From Verrucomicrobia bacterium Tous-C9LFEB (GTDB lineage Bacteria; Acidobacteriota; Terriglobia; Terriglobales; Acidobacteriaceae): DNA of 37,929 bases. The notes below the pieces were generated by a model, which saw only the letters and a list, made by a program, of their open reading frames with translations, was not told the DNA's origin and did no database searches. The translations under genes were made by a program, and so were the position numbers. This document shows, piece after piece, positions 8,379 through 16,350 of the stretch. Positions within the stretch are counted from its first letter, which is position 1, and every line of letters starts with the position of its first letter. Location of the stretch: contig CAJCIP010000076.1 of the NCBI GenBank assembly GCA_903970445.1, positions 1 to 37,929 of the forward strand, written 5' to 3'.

Positions 8379-8421
8379 GCACCGGGCGTCCCCACCTGCG
8401 AACCTGGGCGTCTAAACGCGT

Positions 8422-9894
8422 ATGACATCACGGCTGACGAAGCTTGGTCTGTTTCTCGCGATCGCTTTCCTTGCTCCGTTTGGACACGCGCAAACATCGG
8501 CGCGAAAGCTAGTTTACGCAACGAGCAAGTCCATCACACTTACACTCCCCAATGATTTCGACATCAACGTTGCAGCATCGGGGCTTCGTCGTGTGCGATT
8601 CTTTGCGAAATCGCCAGACGAGCGCATCTTTGCCACCGGCATGTACAACCTTGCCGACAACACGCGAGGAGCGATCTTCATTCTCGAAGGCTGGAACGGC
8701 ACCACGCATAGCTTCAGCCGCGTGACACACTATCTCGACAATCTCCGCAATCCGAACAACGTTGCCTTCTGGACCGACCCCGCAACGCACCAGAGCTGGT
8801 TGTATGTTCCCTTGACGGACAAACTCCTTCGCTACAAGTACTCCGCCGGAGATGAGCATCCGACCTCCGCCCCCGAAGTGCTGATGCACTTTCCTGATTA
8901 CGGATTGAACTACAAGTACGGGGGCTGGCACCTCACGCGCACTGTTGCTTTCGCAAATCTGCATGGCAGCGAACGCCTGTATCTAACCGCTGGTTCATCC
9001 TGCAATTACTGTCAGGAGCGCGAGGTTCTTCGCGCGGCGTTAGTGAGCATGCATCCTGATGGCTCCGACCAGCGGCTTTTGGCACAGGGTTTGCGCAATG
9101 CAGTCGATCTTGAGTTCGTGCCGCAGCTGGATGGCGGTGCGCTCTTCGCGACGAACATGGGTGACGATCACCTCGGCGACAAGCTGCCCGAAGACACCTT
9201 CTTCGAACTTGACTCGAACGACAAACCCGGTGCAATCGCATCGAATCATTTAGACGCGCCTGCAAACTTTGGCTGGCCAACCTGCTACTTTGCCAATGGC
9301 AAACCGGTGCATGATGCAACACCTTTGCCAGCCATGCCGAAACCGGGAGACATGAGTACAGAGTCCGAGCGTCCTGCCGGTGCTGGCCCTCCGAGCCATA
9401 GCACTGCGACGAGCACGGGCTATGCCAATGCGGATTCTGCATACGGCAGGCAGTCGGGAATCGCAGGCGCCGGTACGAACCTCTCTGCCGGAGGCGGCAA
9501 CATCACGGCGCCCGACCCAAATGCTTCCCTCGGCAAGCCGCCGGCAGCATTGACGAGCTGCGACCATGTTCCACCCGCGTACACGACGTTCGCAGCACAC
9601 TCATCGCCGCTGGGTCTGGCTTACTTCGGCAGTGAGAATGCGGCACTGAAGAACAGCTTCGTTGTTGCGCTTCACGGCGCGGGTCACCCGCGCATCGGCA
9701 CTGGGTATCGCGTGGTGCGCTTCAGCCCGCAGGACCACACGCCCCGTGACTTCATCACCGGGTTTATGACGAGAGACAATGGAAAGCCGGTCGTGCACGG
9801 CAGGCCGTGCGGATTGTTGCAGATTGCGCCGGATACGTTTCTGCTGACAGACGACTATCTGGGTCTCGTGTATTACGTTCACGCAAAAGCTTAA
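8422..9894 (+). CDS. Secreted sorbosone/glucose dehydrogenase-like beta-propeller protein
   Basis: This 490-residue protein has a signal peptide (residues 1-23, ending FGHA). The body looks like the soluble PQQ-dependent glucose/sorbosone dehydrogenase propeller: a LPNDFDINVAASGLRRVRF start, NPNNVAFW, the LYLTAGSSCNYCQER segment with a C-x-x-C pair near 193-196, and NAVDLEFVPQLDGGALFATN, typical of this group. ANFGWPTCYF and SPLGLAYFG complete the pattern. A Gly/Ser/Ala-rich insertion at about 312-375 is absent from typical members. The substrate cannot be read from sequence. The last codon overlaps the convergent glycosyltransferase stop. Confidence 0.7.
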   Translation: MTSRLTKLGLFLAIAFLAPFGHAQTSARKLVYATSKSITLTLPNDFDINVAASGLRRVRFFAKSPDERIFATGMYNLADNTRGAIFILEGWNGTTHSFSRVTHYLDNLRNPNNVAFWTDPATHQSWLYVPLTDKLLRYKYSAGDEHPTSAPEVLMHFPDYGLNYKYGGWHLTRTVAFANLHGSERLYLTAGSSCNYCQEREVLRAALVSMHPDGSDQRLLAQGLRNAVDLEFVPQLDGGALFATNMGDDHLGDKLPEDTFFELDSNDKPGAIASNHLDAPANFGWPTCYFANGKPVHDATPLPAMPKPGDMSTESERPAGAGPPSHSTATSTGYANADSAYGRQSGIAGAGTNLSAGGGNITAPDPNASLGKPPAALTSCDHVPPAYTTFAAHSSPLGLAYFGSENAALKNSFVVALHGAGHPRIGTGYRVVRFSPQDHTPRDFITGFMTRDNGKPVVHGRPCGLLQIAPDTFLLTDDYLGLVYYVHAKA

Positions 9895-10670
9895 TGCGAA
9901 CTGTTATCGCGACCTGCGACTTCCCAGGCCTTCACAAACTTCCAGTTCGTATAGATCGAGTGATTCAGATGAAAGATCAAGCCCTCGCGACCATCGAGGA
10001 AGCCGCCACGGAGCACGTAGTTGTAGAGGAACGTGAAGACTGGATTGAGCAGCGTGTTGAGCAGAAATTGTGTGAGGGATCGGCCCGTCTTGCCTCGTCG
10101 CAGGACGAGTGGCACGCTGGAAGAGCTGTAGCTCTGCATGTGGTCGATGTATGAGCGCAGCGTGGGGTACTGATAGTGCTGCAGATCGTGCTTCAGCTTA
10201 CCGGCAGGTAGCGATGTTTTCGGCGTCGCGTGTGGTTCTGTGTCTTCACGAAGCCTTGCCGCGCCTTGGCGAAAGAGCCTGAGTTTGTAGTCGGGATACT
10301 GACCGCCGTGGAGCATCCATCGGCCAAAGATGTTGTTGATCCGCGGAACCCAGTAAGCACTAAGCTCCGGTTCGTTCCGTAAAAGCTTCTGGATTTCAAG
10401 CGCGAGTTCCGGCGTAACGACTTCGTCCGCATCCACATTCAGGATCCAAGGCTGACTGCACTTGTCCAGCGCGGAGTTGACCTGGCCTCCATAACCCTTC
10501 CAAGGCTCTACGAAGAGCGTCGCGCCGTAGCTTTTCGCTATGTCTACCGTTTCGTCGGTTGAGCCTGAGTCGACCACCACAATCTCATCGGCCCACTTGA
10601 CGCTCTCAAGCGTGCGGCCGATGTTGGCCGCTTCATTCATGGCCACGATCGCAACGGACAACTTCGGCAT
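9891..10670 (-). CDS. Family 2 glycosyltransferase, LPS-core (WaaE/KdtX-like) type
   Basis: The 259-residue protein has a GT-A fold signature: LSVAIVAMNEAANIG at 4-18, EIVVVDSGSTDET at 29-41 and the nucleotide-sugar/metal site DAD at 80-82. GRWMLHGGQYPDYKLRLF and the later FLDGREGLIFHLNHSIYT are typical of the WaaE/KdtX beta-1,4-glucosyltransferase group that modifies lipopolysaccharide inner core. The acceptor is inferred only from family. It stands alone, convergent with the propeller gene: their stop codons overlap within TTAA at 9891-9894. Confidence 0.85.
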   Translation of the reverse strand: MPKLSVAIVAMNEAANIGRTLESVKWADEIVVVDSGSTDETVDIAKSYGATLFVEPWKGYGGQVNSALDKCSQPWILNVDADEVVTPELALEIQKLLRNEPELSAYWVPRINNIFGRWMLHGGQYPDYKLRLFRQGAARLREDTEPHATPKTSLPAGKLKHDLQHYQYPTLRSYIDHMQSYSSSSVPLVLRRGKTGRSLTQFLLNTLLNPVFTFLYNYVLRGGFLDGREGLIFHLNHSIYTNWKFVKAWEVAGRDNSSH

Positions 10671-10743
10671 GTCGAAAAGGCTACACCAGCACAGCGCGCG
10701 CCAGGCTATCTGAGAGGGCCGCCGCAGTTACACTGGAACAGCC

Positions 10744-11079
10744 ATGATCGATGAACTTACTTTCCGCCGCGAGTCAGAGCGCGCCCTTGAATCGCTAAAG
10801 CAGGCTCTGATTCGCGCTGAGGAAGACGGCGGTTTCGAAACAGAAGAAAAGAACGGCGTGCTGAACGTTCTGTTCGAAGACGGGACTGCAAAGTTTGTCT
10901 TTACGCCGAATACACCTGTGCGCCAGGTATGGATTTCAGCGCAGTCGACCTCCTTCAAGCTTGAGTGGAATGATGAGAAGCAAGCCTTCACGCTGCCGAA
11001 GACCGGCGAGGACCTGCGCACGCTTACCGAACGTCTGCTGCGCGAACAGTTGGATGATGACTCGGTTTCATTGAGTTAG
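10744..11079 (+). CDS. cyaY: Frataxin/CyaY-like iron-sulfur assembly protein
   Basis: The 111-residue protein matches frataxin in order and length. It has an acidic first helix (ERALESLKQALIRAEEDGGFE), short strands (GVLNVLFEDGTAKFVFTPNT), the characteristic VRQVWISAQST strand, then FKLEWNDEKQAF and a final helix. CyaY binds iron and tunes IscS-driven Fe-S cluster assembly. The acidic helix-1 residues that bind iron are present. It stands alone, with no isc or suf genes nearby. TACACT at 10729-10734 may be the -10, giving almost no leader. Confidence 0.7.
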   Translation: MIDELTFRRESERALESLKQALIRAEEDGGFETEEKNGVLNVLFEDGTAKFVFTPNTPVRQVWISAQSTSFKLEWNDEKQAFTLPKTGEDLRTLTERLLREQLDDDSVSLS

Positions 11080-11151
11080 GGCTTTCGCCGCCATCTGTTG
11101 GCTGATCGATGAGCCGGGCTTGAGCCCCTTCAACGCCGTATTCCAATCAAT

Positions 11152-11171
11152 CCCAGCCTTTGCGGGCTGGG
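11152..11171. terminator. Hairpin between convergent genes
   Basis: CCCAGCC and GGCTGGG form a perfect 7-bp stem with a TTTGCG loop between the frataxin-like gene and the minus-strand thioesterase gene. A second small hairpin (GCGCC-TTC-GGCGC) follows at 11184-11196. No strong T tract is seen. The pair may end both transcripts. Confidence 0.45.
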
Positions 11172-11233
11172 CTGTAATGATTCGCGCCTTCGGCGCTTAC
11201 ATGCGTAACCGCGCCGGCAGAGGGACGCGCCGA

Positions 11234-11686
11234 CTAGACTTGCGGCGTGTGAGTGATGAGCGCAGCGAAACGCTCCGCATACTTTTGTGGCATGTCGCGC
11301 CGCTTCATGTCGCGACCCACGACCATGTGCACGGTCTCGCCTTCGCATAGCAGTGTTTCGTCAGCCGCTCGAATGACCTCGTATCGAAAGCGCACGATCG
11401 GGCCGCGTACACCTGCTAACCGTGTGCGCACCAGCAGCTCATCGTCGTACCGGGCAGGAGCTTTGTATCGCGCGGTCGCTTCAACGACAGCGATCAGAGC
11501 ATTTTCCTCCCGCTCCATCGCACGGTAATCCAGGCCGAGCTCGCGTATGAAGTCGACCCGGCCTACTTCAAACCAGATCAGGTAGTTGGCGTGGTAGACG
11601 ACGCCCATTTGATCTGTCTCGGCGTAGCGCACGCGGACGCGCGACTCAGAGAACCCACGCGACGACAAACTTTCCAGCTGAGTCAT
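11234..11686 (-). CDS. ybgC: YbgC-type acyl-CoA thioesterase (hotdog fold)
   Basis: The 150-residue 4HBT-family protein carries the signature RVRYAETDQMGVVYHANYL at 18-36, with Asp25 as the expected catalytic residue, followed by WFEVGRVDFIRELG. Such proteins hydrolyse acyl-CoA thioesters; in Proteobacteria YbgC sits with tol-pal, but no tol genes are seen here. Length is normal for the family. It is divergent from pncA, 66 bases away. Confidence 0.88.
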   Translation of the reverse strand: MTQLESLSSRGFSESRVRVRYAETDQMGVVYHANYLIWFEVGRVDFIRELGLDYRAMEREENALIAVVEATARYKAPARYDDELLVRTRLAGVRGPIVRFRYEVIRAADETLLCEGETVHMVVGRDMKRRDMPQKYAERFAALITHTPQV

Positions 11687-11740
11687 ATGTTCAGTTTAAG
11701 GCCGCTTCAACGGAGAGAAAACACCGGAAGGTTGGAGGGA

Positions 11741-11746
11741 TATTCT
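11741..11746 (+). promoter_or_regulatory. Candidate -10 element (TATTCT) for pncA
   Basis: ATATTCTTGATAG ends just before the ATG at 11753. With the usual 6-7 base distance to +1, the transcript would start at or within a base of the start codon, so it would be leaderless. Confidence 0.35.
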
Positions 11747-11752
11747 TGATAG

Positions 11753-12385
11753 ATGGAACTTCGTCCCACCGACGCGCTGCTCATCATCGACATGCAAAGC
11801 GATTTCCTGCCCGGCGGCCCGCTCGCTGTTGCTGAAGGAGACGTAATCATCCCGGGGATCAACGCGCTCGCACAACGCTTTGAACATGTGATTCTCACGC
11901 AGGACTGGCATCCTGCGGGCCACATCTCGTTTGCGAGTTCGCACACGGGCAAACAGCCCTTCACCGACACGGTGCAAGCGGCTTACGGCACGCAGACGTT
12001 ATGGCCGGATCACTGCCTGCAGGGCACACGCGGCGCCGAACTCCATCCCGACCTGAACATCCCGCACGCAGAGATGATCCTGCGCAAAGGCTTTCGCAGA
12101 GATATTGACAGCTATTCCGCATTTCTCGAGAACGACAAAATCACCGGCACCGGCCTCGCCGGTTATCTGCGGGAACGCAAGCTGAACCGGCTGTTTTTCG
12201 CCGGGCTGGCGTATGACTTTTGTGTCGGCTTCAGCGCAATCGATGGCGCGAAGCTTGGGTTCGAGTCCTTCGTAGTCGAAGATCTAAGTCGCGCCGTCGC
12301 GCTGCCGGGAACCATCGAGAATACAAACGCATGCTTTGTTTCTGAAGGCATTCAGCGAATCAGTTCGGCGAGCATCGCCTCGTGA
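11753..12385 (+). CDS. pncA: Nicotinamidase
   Basis: The 210-residue cysteine hydrolase deaminates nicotinamide to nicotinate for NAD salvage. The catalytic triad can be placed: Asp13 in LLIIDMQSDFLPGG, Lys112 in LRKGFRRD and Cys157 in AGLAYDFCVGFSA. The metal site is Asp51/His53/His57 in QDWHPAGHISF. Length equals the family norm. The stop TGA overlaps a possible GTG start of the next frame (GTGA at 12382-12385), so coupling with the small membrane protein is possible. Confidence 0.95.
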   Translation: MELRPTDALLIIDMQSDFLPGGPLAVAEGDVIIPGINALAQRFEHVILTQDWHPAGHISFASSHTGKQPFTDTVQAAYGTQTLWPDHCLQGTRGAELHPDLNIPHAEMILRKGFRRDIDSYSAFLENDKITGTGLAGYLRERKLNRLFFAGLAYDFCVGFSAIDGAKLGFESFVVEDLSRAVALPGTIENTNACFVSEGIQRISSASIAS

Positions 12386-12429
12386 TTACCCATCGAGCCT
12401 CGCGAAGCCGGCGGCATACCGAAGAAGCC

Positions 12430-12750
12430 ATGGCGACTGTCACTGCCTGCCATTACGAGTTTGGCGCGGGGCAGGCGTTGGCTTTCGGTATTCCGAAGAG
12501 CAAGCATTTTCAAATTTCCTTCAACTACTGGGCAGGCGGCGAACTGCATACGGGCGAATTTGCGTCGGCGAAAGCCGTTCCGCAGGGAACGCTATTTCCC
12601 ATCCGCTACGATCCGGAAGCTCCACACGACCATCGTCACGATCGAAGTGGGTCATCGGGACCGCGATCTCTCTTCGTTCTTCTTTCCATGCTGCTTGTCG
12701 CGCTCGTGGCGGTAGGGCTGGTACATGGCTGCGACACGTTCGTCCGGTAA
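12430..12750 (+). CDS. DUF3592-like small membrane protein
   Basis: The 106-residue protein has a beta-rich soluble region (FQISFNYWAGGELHTGEFAS, then GTLFPIRYDPEAPHDH) followed by one hydrophobic segment at about 79-101. The pattern of a sheet with V-x-Y-D-P-x-x-P just before a membrane helix resembles DUF3592 proteins, whose function is unknown. ATG 12430 is preferred as it starts at the conserved part. A GTG at 12382 overlapping pncA would add an Arg-rich head of 16 residues. The His-rich HDHRHDR lies next to the membrane helix. Confidence 0.55.
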   Translation: MATVTACHYEFGAGQALAFGIPKSKHFQISFNYWAGGELHTGEFASAKAVPQGTLFPIRYDPEAPHDHRHDRSGSSGPRSLFVLLSMLLVALVAVGLVHGCDTFVR

Positions 12751-12844
12751 CTTCGTTCGGGTTACGACTTTTTCCTGGACAAGAGTGTTAGGTGGGCCCC
12801 ACAATCGTTGCAGATTTCAGTCATCTTCTCCCATCGGGTACCCC

Positions 12845-13465
12845 ATGTCTCTCCGGCTCCGTAGTTCCATCCTCGTCCTGTCTCTTGCCTCCCTCGTCCC
12901 GGCTCTCGCGCATGCGGATACGTTCAACTTCAATTCCACATTGAATACGAGCAATGGCCCTGGAGTTCCCTTGGGCGCTCAGACGGGAACCGCTACAGGA
13001 ACGGTGGATTACGACCCGACGACCCAGAAGTTCACAGGCGCGAACTTCAACGTGACGTACTTCGACGGTGCCGCGACGAGCACGTACAATTTCAGCTACT
13101 TGTTCTATCAATACACCTACGACACGGTGAATACGGCCTATTTCCTCATCGACGAGGACGGAAGCGACAACGTCTACTTTCAGCTTTCGCTTCCCATAGG
13201 ATTCGCAGGCGGTGACGTTTGCTCTGGTTCGGATCACTCCGGTTGCGTAGACACCGTCGACACCAAGCCCGGCGGACCGGTGTACTACTACAACACCAGC
13301 CTGGACGTGTACAACACCAACGGTAATACCTTCAACTATGACCACGGTCTTGAAGTGGCGCAGACTGGAACGCTCACTCCGACACCGGAGCCCTCGAGCA
13401 TCGCGCTGATGGGCACCGGTCTCGTCGGCATTGCGGGAGCACTGCGTCGGCGTCTTTTCGCCTAA
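12845..13465 (+). CDS. PEP-CTERM sorting-domain secreted protein
   Basis: The 206-residue protein has a signal peptide (cleavage near ALAHA, residue 23). The body is rich in Asn, Thr, Tyr and Gly. It ends with a textbook PEP-CTERM tail: PEP at 181-183, a hydrophobic segment (SSIALMGTGLVGIAGAL) and a basic end RRRLFA. Such tails are recognised by exosortase, which cleaves and processes surface or exopolysaccharide-linked proteins. No exosortase gene lies in this window. A strong hairpin follows the stop. Confidence 0.85.
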   Translation: MSLRLRSSILVLSLASLVPALAHADTFNFNSTLNTSNGPGVPLGAQTGTATGTVDYDPTTQKFTGANFNVTYFDGAATSTYNFSYLFYQYTYDTVNTAYFLIDEDGSDNVYFQLSLPIGFAGGDVCSGSDHSGCVDTVDTKPGGPVYYYNTSLDVYNTNGNTFNYDHGLEVAQTGTLTPTPEPSSIALMGTGLVGIAGALRRRLFA

Positions 13466-13482
13466 GTTCCTCTCGCGTACTG

Positions 13483-13511
13483 AAAGGCCTTCGCCGTCCG
13501 CGAAGGCCTTT
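13483..13511. terminator. Rho-independent-type terminator hairpin
   Basis: AAAGGCCTTCGC and GCGAAGGCCTTT form a perfect 12-bp stem around CGTCC, 18 bases after the PEP-CTERM stop and 15 bases from the end of the convergent HD gene. The stem ends in A3/T3 on both strands, so it can serve both directions. Confidence 0.75.
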
Positions 13512-13525
13512 CTATTGTGCGTGAA

Positions 13526-14128
13526 CTACGTTCCGAGTCCAAGCTCCGCCGCTTTTCCCTGCATGGCGGCGATGCAGTTCCCAATGTGTTCTTCGACGGA
13601 GATCCCTAAGAGCTCTGCACCTAGAGTGATGTCTTCCCGTTTTACAGCGCGGGCAAATCCCTTGTCCTTCATCTTCTTCCGCACACCTGAAACCTCTACG
13701 TCCGAGATGGACCTTGAAGGCTTCACCAGAGCGCACGCGGTGAGAAAGCCCGCGAGCTCGTCGCACGCAAATAGAGCGCGGTCCAGGTGAGACTCCGGCT
13801 TCACGCCGGTATAATCTGCGTGCGCAAGGATGGCGTGCAGGACTTCCTCAGGCCAGCCGTGTTCGCGAAGATACGCGACGCCGACAAACGGATGCTCTTC
13901 CGGTGTTGGGTGGCGGTCGTAATCGAAGTCGTGCAGCAGGCCCGCGCAGCGATACGTCTCGGCGAGTTTGTCTGCTTCGGCGCCTGTCAGACCAAGTCGC
14001 TCAGCCTCGCGAACCCCGTAGCTCTCGGTGCAAGCGGCCACCGCCAGGCCGTGTTTGACGAGCGATTCATTGTTGGTCCACTCGCGCAGCAGCGCCTCCG
14101 CGTGTGCCGCTCCATGTGCTTCTGTCAT
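13526..14128 (-). CDS. HD-domain phosphohydrolase
   Basis: The 200-residue protein carries an HD metal-site pattern: His26 (VKHGLAVAA), His66-Asp67 in CAGLLHDFDYDRHP and further histidines at 73, 79 and in ILAHADYTG near 102. HD proteins are metal-dependent phosphohydrolases; this stand-alone type is often annotated as HDIG-domain protein and the substrate is unknown. The length fits a single domain with a C-terminal helical end. It converges on the PEP-CTERM gene. Confidence 0.75.
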   Translation of the reverse strand: MTEAHGAAHAEALLREWTNNESLVKHGLAVAACTESYGVREAERLGLTGAEADKLAETYRCAGLLHDFDYDRHPTPEEHPFVGVAYLREHGWPEEVLHAILAHADYTGVKPESHLDRALFACDELAGFLTACALVKPSRSISDVEVSGVRKKMKDKGFARAVKREDITLGAELLGISVEEHIGNCIAAMQGKAAELGLGT

Positions 14129-14258
14129 TCCGTCAGCATACTTGCACGCTGCACCAGAGGGTTTTCTCCTGTGATGCCGGTGATATGAGCCTCGTCTTAC
14201 GAGGCGTACTGAAGGTTGCGGTAGTTGGCTAATATTTGCGGACAGGATGCGGTAGCAG

Positions 14259-14301
14259 ATACAGGGGTCTCCACTCCGCTACGCTGCGGTCGGGATGACA
14301 G
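14259..14301 (+). repeat. Dispersed intergenic repeat, copy B
   Basis: The copy begins ATACAGGGGTCTCCACTCCG and ends with GGGATGACAG. Compared with copy A at 5037-5073 it has the same ends and orientation and a slightly longer palindromic middle (CCGCTACGCTGCGG). Confidence 0.55.
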
Positions 14302-14337
14302 TGCAGTCGAGTGGCTGCGGCCAAGAAAGGAGACGAA

Positions 14338-14364
14338 GGTTTTCGCGTCTCGCGCAGGATGACA
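14338..14364 (+). repeat. Degenerate third copy of the dispersed repeat
   Basis: The stretch contains TTTCGCGTCTCGCGCAGGAT followed by GACA, which matches the right half of copies A and B in the same orientation. Confidence 0.35.
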
Positions 14365-14613
14365 AACAACGATGACAACGATCACCCTAAGCACCAGCTA
14401 CCAGACACTCAGCGCTTCTTCTCAGTCGCCAGGCGCGACTTGATGTTTACTATCTTTGTTACCGCTACGCCTTTTAGCTATTTTTCTTGGGGTATCTTCG
14501 GCAATACCTCTTGACCCTCCCGGTACGGGGTGTCATTCTTGGCACATCACCCGCTTCTTATCGGACGTGGGCTGCTGCGGTCCTTGCTCTGGAATCCGCC
14601 CGCAACACACAAT

Positions 14614-15189
14614 ATGTCCACCATGATGGCGCCGGTCGCTGTTCCGGTTCGCGAGCCACAGGCTATCGCCGGTTCGGAACGCGAGGTCGTAAAATGCGAC
14701 CACTGCAAGCTCGTGCAATTCCGCACAAATTCCGACAATTGCAGGCGCTGCAAGAAGTCGATGCTGCCGGAGCAGCCAAAACTACAGCCAGTGCTGGCGA
14801 TTGCGCCGGAATCCGCGCCTCGTTCCGAGGAGAAGGGCCTACAGGTCGCTTCCGCCGTGCGCGATTTGCGCCACGTTCGCAATCTATCGCAGCGGCAGCT
14901 CGCAGCCCGCATGAATGTGCCGCGCACCTACATTTCCAAGATCGAAAACGGCAAAGCCATGCCTACGCTTTCTTCATTGGACCGGCTGGCCCGCGCGCTG
15001 CAAGTGGACATTTCCGCTCTGCTGCGCGACGCACCTACCCGGCACAAGGATGAGACCGCTGTCTTAACCGCAGACCCGTTCCTCGCTGAGATCGCGAAGT
15101 ATGCCGCACATCTCAATGCGACCCAGAAGTCCATCTTCTTGAACCACGTTCGCGAAATCGCACAAGGCCGAACGCGCCGCCTGGCGTAA
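14614..15189 (+). CDS. XRE-family regulator with N-terminal zinc ribbon
   Basis: The 191-residue protein joins two parts. A zinc-ribbon-like segment has CDHC at 28-31 and CRRC at 43-46. A Cro/C1-type helix-turn-helix spans about 78-135 (LRHVRNLSQRQLAARMNVPR, then TYISKIENGKAMPTLSSLDR). A C-terminal helical tail follows. It probably binds DNA as a dimer; the targets are unknown. ATG 14614 was chosen because the upstream extension to 14530 lacks conserved character. It lies 189 bases before uppS, separated by a strong hairpin. Confidence 0.75.
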   Translation: MSTMMAPVAVPVREPQAIAGSEREVVKCDHCKLVQFRTNSDNCRRCKKSMLPEQPKLQPVLAIAPESAPRSEEKGLQVASAVRDLRHVRNLSQRQLAARMNVPRTYISKIENGKAMPTLSSLDRLARALQVDISALLRDAPTRHKDETAVLTADPFLAEIAKYAAHLNATQKSIFLNHVREIAQGRTRRLA

Positions 15190-15218
15190 GTTGTTGCTCC
15201 TCCTCTCCTCGAAAGACC

Positions 15219-15253
15219 GCGCCGCTTCGCACATCCCCGATGTGCAGCGGCGC
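15219..15253 (+). terminator. Strong hairpin after the HTH regulator
   Basis: GCGCCGCT pairs with AGCGGCGC and, beyond a 2-base bulge, GCACAT pairs with ATGTGC around CCCCG, giving 14 base pairs. It lies 30 bases after the stop. The following GTCCGCGTTTG is only weakly T-rich. Confidence 0.6.
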
Positions 15254-15378
15254 GTCCGCGTTTGGGCCTGCTCGCGATAACAGAGAGGTTGCCTGAAACG
15301 GGTCTAATGACCTTACCTTTCGCGAATCACTAGTCACCAGCCACTCGTTTCATCTATCGTTCTTGAAGCGAGCAGCCC

Positions 15379-16293
15379 GTGCGCGAAAAGACTACCAACC
15401 GAACCTACCAGCGCTCGAACCGTGCGAACGAACTGACACCCGAAGAACGTGCCATTTTCGACACGCTGGACCGCGACCGTATTCCGCAGCACGTTGCCAT
15501 CATCATGGATGGCAACGGCCGCTGGGCGGGTAAACGCGCGCTGAAGCGCTTCCTTGGACACCAACAGGGCGCCGAATCGGTGCAGTACGTCGTGGAAACG
15601 GCGTCACGCATCGACCTGCCGTGGCTCACGCTGTACGCCTTCTCGCTGGAAAACAATCTGCGCCGCCCGAAGAACGAGGTCAGCTTCCTGATGAAGCTGC
15701 TCAAGAGCTACCTCGTCTCCAACGTGCAGCGCATGAACGACAACAACATTCGCATGGCGTACATCGGCCGCACGCATGAGCTTCCGAATGAGGTGCAGGA
15801 CACCATGCGCTGGGCCGAAGAACACACGGCGAAGAACACTGGCACAACGCTCACGCTTGCCCTCAATTACGGCTCTCGCTCGGAGATCGTCGATGCCACG
15901 CGCCGCATTCTGCATCGCATGTTTGCCGAAGCGACGAAGCGCGGCATCTCGCTCGAAGACATGCTCGCGGCCGAGGGCGTTGACGACGCGATCAAGTCAC
16001 GAATCGACGAGCAGCAGATCAGCGAGAACCTCTACACAGCGAGCATGCCTGATCCGGATCTCATCGTCCGGACTTCAGGCGAACAACGCATTTCAAATTT
16101 TTTGCTGTGGCAGATTGCCTACGCGGAAATCTTTGTCACGGATCGTCTCTGGCCCGATTTTCGCGGCATCCACCTCCTGGAAGCGATCCAGTCTTATCAG
16201 CAGCGGGAGCGCCGTTTTGGTGGGCTCGGCGAGGGTTCGGATGAGGACCTGAGCGATGTTCTGCCGGCAGAGAATGAGTTCGCCCGGCTGTAA
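15379..16293 (+). CDS. uppS: Undecaprenyl diphosphate synthase (cis-prenyltransferase)
   Basis: The enzyme condenses eight IPP units onto farnesyl diphosphate to make the lipid carrier for peptidoglycan and glycan export. Family motifs are present: HVAIIMDGNGRWA at 38-50 with Asp44 for Mg, and RTSGEQRISNFLLWQIAYAE near 233-252. The flexible loop usually reading SSENWxRP is SLENNLRRP here, with Trp replaced and one residue inserted. At 304 residues it is longer than the usual 250, because of an N-terminal extension of about 35 and an acidic C-terminal tail. GTG start; TATCGT at 15355-15360 may be the -10. It heads the uppS-cdsA-dxr-rseP run. Confidence 0.95.
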   Translation: MREKTTNRTYQRSNRANELTPEERAIFDTLDRDRIPQHVAIIMDGNGRWAGKRALKRFLGHQQGAESVQYVVETASRIDLPWLTLYAFSLENNLRRPKNEVSFLMKLLKSYLVSNVQRMNDNNIRMAYIGRTHELPNEVQDTMRWAEEHTAKNTGTTLTLALNYGSRSEIVDATRRILHRMFAEATKRGISLEDMLAAEGVDDAIKSRIDEQQISENLYTASMPDPDLIVRTSGEQRISNFLLWQIAYAEIFVTDRLWPDFRGIHLLEAIQSYQQRERRFGGLGEGSDEDLSDVLPAENEFARL

Positions 16294-16350
16294 CGAGGCG
16301 CGGTCCGGCGACCATGGCTAAGAAAGAAGAGAGGTCCCCAGCAAACAGAC

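Larger units (their letters stand above)
14129..14613. other. Non-coding stretch with repeats upstream of the HTH regulator
   Basis: No convincing gene is seen. The stretch holds a small hairpin at 14189-14205 (GCCTCGT-CTT-ACGAGGC), the dispersed repeat at 14259-14301 and a partial third copy at 14338-14364. A possible weak promoter for the regulator is TTGACC at 14511-14516, then 17 bases, then CATTCT at 14534-14539. Confidence 0.5.
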
